In this document: positions 1-5,220 of the stretch, piece after piece
Layout: each line of letters starts with the position of its first letter
Position numbering within the stretch: the stretch's first letter is position 1
Made by a program: the position numbers and the translations under genes
DNA from: Asticcacaulis sp.
Lineage (GTDB): Bacteria > Pseudomonadota > Alphaproteobacteria > Caulobacterales > Caulobacteraceae
DNA length: 10,000 bases
Assembly: GCF_020217185.1 (NCBI RefSeq)
Contig: NZ_JAIWNX010000183.1
Coordinates: forward strand, 1-10,000
Direction: 5' to 3'
The notes under the pieces: model-generated
Told to the model about the DNA's origin: nothing
Database searches by the model: none
What the model saw: the letters and a program-made list of their open reading frames with translations, nothing else

Positions 1-1
1 G

Positions 2-355
2 GCCAAAGCCGTTCTCGATCAGGCCCCGGCGGATGCCAAGGATGCCGATATTCAAGGGCTGCGGGCGGCGCTCGAACTGGCTGACGGTGCGCCGACGGAA
101 CTGGACGCCTTGCGCGCGCGTCTGGCCGCCGACCCCGCTGATCACGCGGCGCGCTACGATCTGGCGCGCGGTCTGGCGGGACAGGGCGAACTGCCCGCGG
201 CGATTGATGAGCTTCTGTTTATCATCAAGGCCGAACCGGAGTGGGAAAATCAGAAGCCGCGCGAGTACCTGTTCAAGATTTTCGCGGCTGCGGGGCAGAT
301 GTCCGACATCACCAAGGCCGGGCGTCGCAAGCTGTCGTCGCTGCTGTTCAGCTAA
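2..355 (+). CDS. ybbN: YbbN/CnoX-type thioredoxin co-chaperone, C-terminal part (5' end outside window)
   Basis: This is the last 117 codons of a gene that begins before the window. The visible part is helical and TPR-like: an alanine- and leucine-rich stretch ([20 protein letters not shown]), then a [13 protein letters not shown] segment, and a [10 protein letters not shown] end. That closing pattern (paired helices, a D/E-x-x-W turn, a basic residue pair before a LSxLLF tail) is typical of the C-terminal domain of YbbN/CnoX proteins. Those carry an N-terminal thioredoxin fold and hold unfolding clients under oxidative or heat stress, passing them to DnaK or GroEL. The thioredoxin domain itself is not visible, so the assignment rests on the tail alone. 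The stop codon is 11 nt before the Trm112 start, which suggests one transcript. An unrelated TPR protein remains possible. Confidence 0.75.
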   Translation, partial: AKAVLDQAPADAKDADIQGLRAALELADGAPTELDALRARLAADPADHAARYDLARGLAGQGELPAAIDELLFIIKAEPEWENQKPREYLFKIFAAAGQMSDITKAGRRKLSSLLFS

Positions 356-366
356 GAGGGAAGCGC

Positions 367-603
367 ATGTCTGAAATTGAAATCGAAACCCCGGCCAGCG
401 ACTCGCCTGTTCCCGACACCTCGGAAATCGACCCGCGCTTGCTCGAAGCGCTGGTCTGTCCGGTGACGCGGCGTCCTCTGACCTATGATAAGGTCGCGCA
501 GGAACTGCTGTCGCCAACCGCTGGGCTGGCCTTCCCGATCCGTTCCGGTGTGCCGATTATGCTGGTCGATCAGGCCCGGCGTTTTGAACCGCAGAAGGCT
601 TGA
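367..603 (+). CDS. Trm112 family protein (UPF0434/YcaR-like)
   Basis: The gene encodes a 78-residue protein. Residues 22-70 match the Trm112 fold: an [14 protein letters not shown] beginning, then QELLS, then an [17 protein letters not shown] signature. Eukaryotic and archaeal Trm112 proteins activate methyltransferases that act on tRNA, rRNA and release factors. The bacterial short forms are poorly characterised and often lack zinc ligands. Here only one cysteine remains (Cys31 in CPVT), so a CxxC zinc site is absent. The first 20 residues are acidic and Ser/Pro-rich, probably disordered. I chose the ATG at 367 because AGAGGGAAG lies 3-11 nt before it. A longer reading frame from 241 overlaps the ybbN gene and is not supported. 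Its position 11 nt after ybbN suggests co-transcription. Confidence 0.9.
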   Translation: MSEIEIETPASDSPVPDTSEIDPRLLEALVCPVTRRPLTYDKVAQELLSPTAGLAFPIRSGVPIMLVDQARRFEPQKA

Positions 604-751
604 TTTCAGGCTTAACTTTCTGTTTTTTTATAGGAAAGCTTTGCGATCCAGACATGTCTGTCTCTGTCAATGGGCGCGCCAGAAGCGGCTCCGTTGGCGT
701 TTCGGCATAATCCAGCAGGGACTGTGATTGCTGCTCGAAGCGGTCTGTCAT
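557..751 (-). CDS. Small hypothetical protein, 64 aa, possible
   Basis: I do not recognise this protein. The support is an unusually good ribosome binding site: AAGGAGG (757-763, minus strand) sits 5 nt before the ATG at 751. The first 30 codons use common high-GC codons (GAC CGC TTC GAG CAG, CTG CTG). The product would be soluble, rich in Gln, Glu, Pro and Lys, with no membrane segment and no cysteine. Its last 15 codons overlap the 3' end of the Trm112 gene on the other strand, and it would be transcribed through the complement of that gene's terminator. The second half has weaker codon use (AAA AAA, CCT, ATA), so the true end or even the gene is uncertain. Otherwise this is non-coding DNA with a chance Shine-Dalgarno sequence. 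Confidence 0.4.
   Translation of the reverse strand: MTDRFEQQSQSLLDYAETPTEPLLARPLTETDMSGSQSFPIKKQKVKPEIKPSAVQNAGPDRPA
592..629 (+). terminator. Probable intrinsic terminator after the Trm112 gene
   Basis: CAGAAGG (592-598) can pair with CTTTCTG (616-622), with one G-U pair. Seven T residues (623-629) follow directly. The loop can form a second short stem, CTTG (599-602) with CAGG (607-610). The left arm lies in the last codons of the Trm112 gene. The stem is only moderately GC-rich, so termination may be partial. Confidence 0.45.
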
Positions 752-771
752 CGACGCCTCCTTTCAATCTA

Positions 772-805
772 GAGCGGAATGATTTCAAATGGAATCATTC
801 CGCTC
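772..805. repeat. Long perfect palindrome, 13-bp arms
   Basis: GAGCGGAATGATT (772-784) is repeated inverted as AATCATTCCGCTC (793-805), with an 8-nt centre. In RNA the stem could extend inward with a G-U and a C-G pair. A TCTAGA motif (768-773) overlaps its left edge. There is no T-run on either side, so it is not a typical terminator. It resembles the small dispersed palindromic elements found between genes in alphaproteobacteria; whether this one is dispersed needs a genome-wide comparison. Confidence 0.7.
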
Positions 806-807
806 AA

Positions 808-846
808 GCCGCCATTGAGGCGGCGGCCAAGGTGGCGCAAGCCACC
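808..846. repeat. Two short GC-rich hairpins between the long palindromes
   Basis: GCCGCC (808-813) pairs with GGCGGC (819-824) around a 5-nt loop. GGTGGC (831-836) pairs with GCCACC (841-846) around GCAA, a GNRA-type tetraloop. Together with the palindromes on each side they make four hairpins in 140 nt. Confidence 0.5.
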
Positions 847-871
847 GCCCGGCGAGGGGCTAAACAAAAAT

Positions 872-911
872 CTAGATCATTATGTTTCTGCCAGAAATCA
901 TAATGATCTAG
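872..911. repeat. Long near-perfect palindrome, 40 bp
   Basis: CTAGATCATTATG (872-884) is matched by CATAATGATCTAG (899-911). The inner TTTCTG (885-890) is matched by CAGAAA (892-897), leaving a single C at the centre and one unpaired T at 898. The total is 19 base pairs. TCTAGA (871-876) sits at its left edge, as at the left edge of the first palindrome. The AT-rich arms and a TATG/CATA core make it distinct in sequence from the 772-805 element. Confidence 0.7.
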
Positions 912-983
912 CCGACCCTGACACCCGTGAGCTAAGTTTTCACTATGCCATTAGCCTGTTCGCATAAGGCCGATGTCGGAAAT

Positions 984-1012
984 TTGCGATTTAAATAAAA
1001 ATTGCTTATATA
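984..1012 (+). promoter_or_regulatory. Predicted oxyR promoter, leaderless arrangement
   Basis: A -35-like TTGCGA (984-989) and a -10-like TATATA (1007-1012) are 17 nt apart. Each matches four of six consensus bases. An alternative -10, TATAGT (1009-1014), overlaps it. Either predicts transcription starting at about 1019-1021, which is the oxyR start codon itself. No Shine-Dalgarno sequence precedes that codon. Confidence 0.5.
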
Positions 1013-1029
1013 GTCGGTATGTTACCGAC
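1013..1029. promoter_or_regulatory. Inverted repeat across the oxyR start codon
   Basis: GTCGGTA (1013-1019) and TACCGAC (1023-1029) are perfect inverted arms around TGT. The repeat covers the predicted transcription start and the ATG. It could be a repressor or autoregulatory operator, or a hairpin at the very 5' end of the message. It does not match the ATAG-N7-CTAT spacing known for OxyR sites. Confidence 0.4.
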
Positions 1030-1927
1030 CCTGCGCCAGCTCCAGTACCTTAAGCTGCTTAATGAGCACAAAAGTTTCGTCGCCGCCGCCGAAGCCGCCT
1101 TTGTGTCGCAACCGGCCCTGTCTTCCGGCATTGCCGAGCTAGAAAAAGCGCTGGGGGTGCGCCTGATCGACCGCTCGCGCGGGCAGGTCATCATGACCGC
1201 CATCGGTGAAGATGTGCTGCGTCGGGCCGAGGACATACTGGCGCGTACTGAAGATCTGGTGGAGGCCGCCAAGGGGGCCAACCGGCCGCTGGCCGGGCGG
1301 TTCCGTCTGGGGGTCATTCCGACCATTGCGCCGTTTTTGTTGCCGCAGGCCCTTTTAAAGCTGCGGCAGGAGTTTCCGCAGTTGCGGCTGTTCCTGCGCG
1401 AAGATCAGACCTCCCGCCTGATCGCCTCGCTGAAAAGCGGCAGTCTCGATGCGGCGGTCATCGCCCTGCCGTATGATTTGAGTGGGCTCGACCACGCCTT
1501 TATCTGCAAGGACGAGATACTGGCGGTCATGCCGAAGGACCATCCCCTGTCGCAGCAAACCGAGGTCGAGCCTGAGGCGCTGAAATCGGCCGAGCTGATC
1601 CTGCTCGAAGACGGGCACTGCCTGCGCGATCACGCCCTGGCCGCCTGCCAATGGAATGCGCCGGGCGCGAGTGACGTCAATCAGGCGCTCAATGGCGGTT
1701 TTGCGGCCACCTCGCTCAATACGCTGGTACAGATGGTCGATGCCGGACTGGGCGTCTCGCTTCTGCCCGAAATGGCGGTGGAGTCCGGACTGGTCGAACG
1801 CTCGTCTGTGGCCATCCGCCATCTGCGTTCCGACCACGCCTATCGCGATATTGTGGTGATCTGGCGTGCCGGGTCATCGCGTTCAGCCGAGGCACGTCTT
1901 CTGGCTGGTGTGATCGGGAAGACCTAA
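1019..1927 (+). CDS. oxyR: Hydrogen peroxide-sensing LysR-type regulator OxyR
   Basis: The product is a 302-residue LysR-family activator of peroxide defence genes. The N-terminal winged helix-turn-helix spans residues 1-60 (FVAAAEAAFVSQPALSSGI contains the recognition helix). A linker helix follows, then the regulatory domain from about residue 92 (GRFRLGVIPTIAPFLLP). The redox switch is clear: LLEDGHCLRDHALAAC gives Cys201 and Cys210, with the same nine-residue spacing as E. coli Cys199 and Cys208. In E. coli these form a disulfide on oxidation. The MLPTLRQLQYLKLL opening is the usual alphaproteobacterial OxyR N-terminus, which fixes the start at 1019 although no ribosome binding site precedes it. 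No catalase or peroxiredoxin gene is next to it here. The stop codon overlaps that of the convergent flavin hydroxylase. Confidence 0.95.
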   Translation: MLPTLRQLQYLKLLNEHKSFVAAAEAAFVSQPALSSGIAELEKALGVRLIDRSRGQVIMTAIGEDVLRRAEDILARTEDLVEAAKGANRPLAGRFRLGVIPTIAPFLLPQALLKLRQEFPQLRLFLREDQTSRLIASLKSGSLDAAVIALPYDLSGLDHAFICKDEILAVMPKDHPLSQQTEVEPEALKSAELILLEDGHCLRDHALAACQWNAPGASDVNQALNGGFAATSLNTLVQMVDAGLGVSLLPEMAVESGLVERSSVAIRHLRSDHAYRDIVVIWRAGSSRSAEARLLAGVIGKT

Positions 1928-3171
1928 ACCAATTCCCCGCGCAGTAGCTTCGGTAGGTCGCCGGTCGCGCCACCAGCATCTTCCATAAAGAAGCGTCGCG
2001 CCGGGGCGATATTGGTGACGATACCCATGCCCAGATCACGCAGCGGCCGCACCAGCGGATTGTTGTTCGAGAACAGGTGCACGAAGGCGTCCATGATCAT
2101 CGAGGTCGAGACGTTTTCAAAGCGCCGCCATTGCGCATAGCGTTCCAGCACCAATTCCGAACCCAAGTCTTCGCCCAGCCGCGCCGCTTCAATCACGACC
2201 TCGGCAAAGGCGGCGGCGTCCTTGAGGCCCAGATTGAGCCCCTGACCGGCAATGGGGTGGATGCCGTGCGCCGCATCGCCCAGAAGCGCGATACGCCCGC
2301 GATACATGTGCTCGGCCAGCGCCATCGACAGCGGGTAGATGAATTTCGGGCCGGTCAGTTCGACCTCACCCAGAAAATCACCGAAGCGCTGCATCAGGTG
2401 GGCGTGGAACAGTTCGGGCCGTACCTCCAATAGCGCCTTGGCCTTGGCATGGCTTTCCGACCAGACGAGGCAGGCGCGATTATCGGTCAGCGGCAGTATG
2501 GCGAAGGGGCCTGACGACAGGAAATACTCGTAGGCCACGTGGTTATGCGGGTATTGCATCTTCACCGTCGCCACAACGGCGCTTTGGCCATAGTCGCGGC
2601 GGATGGTGCGGATGCCCGCATGTTCGCGCAGGCCTGATTTACGCCCTTCGGCCGCCACGGCGACGGGGGCGGACAGGGTTTCACCCGTGCTGAGCGTCAG
2701 GTGGATGCGGGTGGCGGTTTCCTCGATCGCCGTAACGTTGGCGGGGCAGATCACGCGGATACCGGCCTTTTGCACGGCCTCATACAAGACCGCCCGGATG
2801 TGGCGGTTTTCCAGCATATAGCCCAGAGGTTCGTTGCCCGAACGATCGGAGATTTCTCCGGCATTGAAATGCAGGAAGAAGGGCGACGGTCGCTGCGTCG
2901 AAGCCCCCGGCAGGTGGGCGTCGGTGACCATGATCTCGTCCATACGGCAGGCCAGGGGTTCAAGCGCGTCACCGACGCCCAGGGCCTGCCATTGGCGGAA
3001 ACAGGAATAGGCGATGGCCGAAGCCCTACCGTCAAAGCTCGGTTCTACCTGCTCGGACAGGGGTTGCCGCTCGACCAGTACCGGTTTCAGGCCGCCTTTG
3101 GCCAGAGCCAGAGCCGCGGTCATACCGGCCATACCGGCCCCAACGATGATAAGATCAGCCTGCGTGTTCAT
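1924..3171 (-). CDS. UbiH/UbiF/VisC/COQ6-family FAD-dependent hydroxylase
   Basis: The product (415 aa, usual family length) is a class A flavoprotein monooxygenase. The family hydroxylates the ring of ubiquinone precursors using NAD(P)H and O2. Residues 8-16 (IIVGAGMAG) give the GxGxxG dinucleotide-binding loop with Glu34 at the end of strand 2. DGRASAIAYS (47-56) is a conserved active-site stretch. GDAAHGIHPIAGQGLNLGLKD is the second FAD-binding motif, residues 298-318, and its HPxAGQGxNxG form marks the UbiH/COQ6 group rather than phenol hydroxylases. No signal peptide or strong membrane segment is present, consistent with a peripheral inner-membrane enzyme. Alphaproteobacteria use UbiH-, UbiF- or UbiL-type enzymes for different ring positions, and I cannot tell which this is. 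The ribosome binding site is weak. It is divergent from the serine hydrolase, with a 104-nt gap. Confidence 0.88.
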   Translation of the reverse strand: MNTQADLIIVGAGMAGMTAALALAKGGLKPVLVERQPLSEQVEPSFDGRASAIAYSCFRQWQALGVGDALEPLACRMDEIMVTDAHLPGASTQRPSPFFLHFNAGEISDRSGNEPLGYMLENRHIRAVLYEAVQKAGIRVICPANVTAIEETATRIHLTLSTGETLSAPVAVAAEGRKSGLREHAGIRTIRRDYGQSAVVATVKMQYPHNHVAYEYFLSSGPFAILPLTDNRACLVWSESHAKAKALLEVRPELFHAHLMQRFGDFLGEVELTGPKFIYPLSMALAEHMYRGRIALLGDAAHGIHPIAGQGLNLGLKDAAAFAEVVIEAARLGEDLGSELVLERYAQWRRFENVSTSMIMDAFVHLFSNNNPLVRPLRDLGMGIVTNIAPARRFFMEDAGGATGDLPKLLRGELV

Positions 3172-3187
3172 GGTCTCAGTCTAGCCT

Positions 3188-3216
3188 TTGTCAAAGAGGG
3201 CTGCATTACAATTATT
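3188..3216 (+). promoter_or_regulatory. Weak promoter candidate for the serine hydrolase gene
   Basis: TTGTCA (3188-3193) and ATTATT (3211-3216) are 17 nt apart in the divergent gap between the flavin hydroxylase and the serine hydrolase. The -35 matches five of six consensus bases and the -10 is poor. TTGTCA is also part of an 11-bp palindrome, CTTTGTCAAAG (3186-3196). No equally good promoter for the minus-strand hydroxylase was found. Confidence 0.25.
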
Positions 3217-3261
3217 TCAGTAGCGACCCCATGCCGCAATTCTTTATGGTTGGTACGCACA

Positions 3262-3268
3262 GGGGAGG
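3262..3268 (+). promoter_or_regulatory. Strong ribosome binding site that sets the serine hydrolase start
   Basis: GGGGAGG ends 7 nt before the ATG at 3276. An in-frame ATG at 3231 has no such site and would put 15 extra residues ahead of the signal peptide. Confidence 0.75.
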
Positions 3269-3275
3269 ATTTCCG

Positions 3276-4694
3276 ATGATGACACGCCGGCAGATGCAAT
3301 CGCTGATGACCGCTTTTGGCCTGATGGCCGGGACGCGCGCTCTGGCAGCCGACAGCCCGTTCCATGGACGCTGGACAGGCGTATTGGCGGCAGGGGCGGT
3401 ACGCCTGACCCTGCGGCTGGAAATCGATGCCAAGGGGGCGACCCTGTTCAGTGTCGATCAGGGCAATGCGCGCATCCCGGCTTCCCGCGTCGCCATTGAG
3501 GGCGAGCGGATCAAGCTGGCCTTTGCCGCGATCAAGGCGACCTTCGAAGGGGCGCTGACGGATGAGCGCCATATCGACGGCACCTTTACGCAGGGCGCCC
3601 CCCTGCCGCTGCGCTTCACGCGCGGCGAGGTGGCCGAAGCGACACCAGAGCCCGTCTATCCGCCGCTGACGCGCGAGTTGCTGAACGACAAGCGGCTGGC
3701 GGCCTATACGCCCGGCATGGCGGCCGCGTGGTCACGTGGCACGCAAAGCGAAATCTTCGCCGCCGGTGCGCGCTCCAGCGAGGACGAGATCGCCGTGCAG
3801 ATGGAAGACCAATGGCATTGGGGCTCAATCACCAAGTCGATGACGGCGACCCTGTGCGCGCGTCTGGTCGATGCCGGTATGATCAAATGGACGACAAGGG
3901 TGGGCGACGTGCTGGATGAGCGCGGCAGCCCCGTTCCAGCGGCCTATCGTGAGGCCACCCTGCTGCATCTGCTGAGCCACCGTGCAGGGCTTCAGCCCAA
4001 TCTCGACGGCATCAACATGGTCTTTTATAGCCGTGATCCGCTGCCTGACCCGCGCGCGGAGCGGCGCAAATGGGCGCTGGCGGCCTTGAAGCAAAAGCCG
4101 GTTGGCCCGGTGGGCGCGCAAAATGTCTATGCCAATAATGGCTATATCATCGCGGGGGCGATGCTGGAGCAACTGAGCGGCAAAAGCTGGGAAACTCTTA
4201 TCCAGACAGAGCTGTTCACGCCTCTGGGCCTCACCAACGCCGGGTTCGGCGCTCCGGGGCGTCCGGGTCAGATGGATCAGCCTCTGGGCCACGCCGTCAA
4301 TGGCCATAAGCGCAAACCCATGCCGGTCGGGCCGGGCCTGCCCACTGACAATCCTGTAGCGCTTGGGCCGGCGGGACGAGTGCATATGTCGATGGCGGAC
4401 ATGCTGCTCTATCTGCGTGCCCACCGGGATCGTCCGGTGAGCCTGCTTAAGCCTGAAAGCTGGGACGCGCTGCACACACCGCACTTTGGCGACAATTACG
4501 CGCTGGGTTGGGTGGTGCGGCCGGATGGCAGCCTGTGGCACAACGGATCAAACACGATGTGGTACGGCGAGGTGCTGGTCGATGCGAAGACAGGCACGGT
4601 CGCTGCGGCCTGCGCCAATGACGCCGCGCCGGACACCATGACCGCCGTAGGCTCGGTCCTGATGTCGGCGCGCGCGGCGGCGAAGCCAGTTTAA
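3276..4694 (+). CDS. Exported serine hydrolase, beta-lactamase/family VIII esterase fold
   Basis: The 472-residue product is a serine hydrolase of the class C beta-lactamase superfamily. Residues 1-25 are an export signal: MMTRRQ, a hydrophobic core, and ALA before AD. The TRR near the start allows a Tat-type signal, though the motif is imperfect. Residues 29-116 form a separate beta-rich region (FHGRWTGVL, then alternating strands, ending PLRFTR), like the small barrel domains attached to some hydrolases. The catalytic domain has Ser184-Ile-Thr-Lys187 (SxxK, nucleophile and base), Tyr285-Ala-Asn287 (YxN) and His422-Asn-Gly424 in place of KTG. HxG in the third motif is commoner in family VIII esterases and D-aminopeptidase-like enzymes than in true AmpC. 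It likely acts in the periplasm; the substrate (ester, peptide or beta-lactam) cannot be read from sequence. The stop lies 12 nt from that of the convergent FKBP gene. Confidence 0.88.
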   Translation: MMTRRQMQSLMTAFGLMAGTRALAADSPFHGRWTGVLAAGAVRLTLRLEIDAKGATLFSVDQGNARIPASRVAIEGERIKLAFAAIKATFEGALTDERHIDGTFTQGAPLPLRFTRGEVAEATPEPVYPPLTRELLNDKRLAAYTPGMAAAWSRGTQSEIFAAGARSSEDEIAVQMEDQWHWGSITKSMTATLCARLVDAGMIKWTTRVGDVLDERGSPVPAAYREATLLHLLSHRAGLQPNLDGINMVFYSRDPLPDPRAERRKWALAALKQKPVGPVGAQNVYANNGYIIAGAMLEQLSGKSWETLIQTELFTPLGLTNAGFGAPGRPGQMDQPLGHAVNGHKRKPMPVGPGLPTDNPVALGPAGRVHMSMADMLLYLRAHRDRPVSLLKPESWDALHTPHFGDNYALGWVVRPDGSLWHNGSNTMWYGEVLVDAKTGTVAAACANDAAPDTMTAVGSVLMSARAAAKPV

Positions 4695-4706
4695 GGTTGG
4701 CAATCT

Positions 4707-5210
4707 TTAAGGCTGAATACCTATCAGTTGAATCTTGAAGACCAGCACGCTGTTGGGCGGGATAGGGCCGGCCCCGGTTTCGCCGTAAGCGAGTTGGGCA
4801 GGAACATAGAGTTCCCAGGTTTCGCCCGTCTTCATCTGAGGTACGGCGATCTTCCACGCTTCGACCAGACCATCGAGCGGCATGGCCGCCGGTACACCCC
4901 GGTCATAGCTGGAATCAAACACGGTGCCGTCGATCAGGCGGCCTTCATAATGAATTTTCACCGTGTCGCGCACGGTGGGCTTGGGCGCATTGGGATCGGT
5001 CGCGGGGGTAATGACCTTATACAGCAGCCCCTTGGGCAGCCTCTGCACGCCAGGTTCCTTGGCCTTTTCCGCCAGGAAGGTTTCGCCCGCCTTGATATTG
5101 GCCTCTGCCGCCGCTTCGGCGGCCGGGTCGCTGCGGTTACAGGCCGTAAGCGCGACGGCTGACACCAGCATCAAAGAAAGACAGACCGGTCTTATCCAGT
5201 TCGAAACCAT
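4707..5210 (-). CDS. FKBP-type peptidyl-prolyl isomerase, lipoprotein
   Basis: The 167-residue protein should catalyse cis-trans isomerisation of prolyl bonds during folding of exported proteins. Residues 1-23 form a lipoprotein signal peptide with lipobox L21-T-A-C24; Asn25 at +2 does not suggest inner-membrane retention. An alanine-rich helical linker follows (30-50). The FKBP domain covers about 79-167. It keeps the usual pocket residues: Tyr88 in HYEG, Phe98-Asp99, Trp119, Tyr142 in LAYGE, Phe158, and the IPPNS loop (150-154). The pocket is slightly unusual: VEAW replaces the common VIPGW and Met110 stands where Phe is frequent, which might affect activity. The start follows the ilvA stop by 10 nt, with AGGAT 5 nt before the ATG, so the two genes almost certainly share a transcript. 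No clear terminator follows. Confidence 0.92.
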   Translation of the reverse strand: MVSNWIRPVCLSLMLVSAVALTACNRSDPAAEAAAEANIKAGETFLAEKAKEPGVQRLPKGLLYKVITPATDPNAPKPTVRDTVKIHYEGRLIDGTVFDSSYDRGVPAAMPLDGLVEAWKIAVPQMKTGETWELYVPAQLAYGETGAGPIPPNSVLVFKIQLIGIQP

Positions 5211-5220
5211 TACGTATCCT

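Larger units (their letters stand above)
604..1018. other. Intergenic stretch between Trm112 and oxyR
   Basis: This 415-nt gap has no long gene on either strand apart from the possible minus-strand small gene ending at 557. It includes a 12-bp palindrome, CAGACATGTCTG (649-660), the cluster of four inverted repeats at 772-911, and the oxyR promoter at its right end. I see no remnant of a coding gene in 806-983. Confidence 0.7.

Noticed and set aside
241..603. Longer version of the Trm112 gene starting at 241
   Set aside because: It would overlap the ybbN coding end by over 100 nt in another frame; the ATG at 367 has the ribosome binding site and the family start.
649..660. Palindrome CAGACATGTCTG as a regulatory site
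   Set aside because: Twelve base pairs without any promoter nearby, inside the possible small gene; too little support.
1896..1923. Inverted repeat GTCTTC/GAAGAC at the oxyR end as a terminator
   Set aside because: The arms are only 6 bp, the loop is 16 nt and no T-run follows.
3186..3196. Palindrome CTTTGTCAAAG as an operator between the flavin hydroxylase and the serine hydrolase
   Set aside because: It is short and the promoter it overlaps is itself weak, so it is only mentioned in the promoter entry.
3825..4541. Minus-strand frame of 238 codons opposite the serine hydrolase
   Set aside because: It is a shadow of the catalytic domain region, with Arg/His/Gln-rich composition and no recognisable domain.
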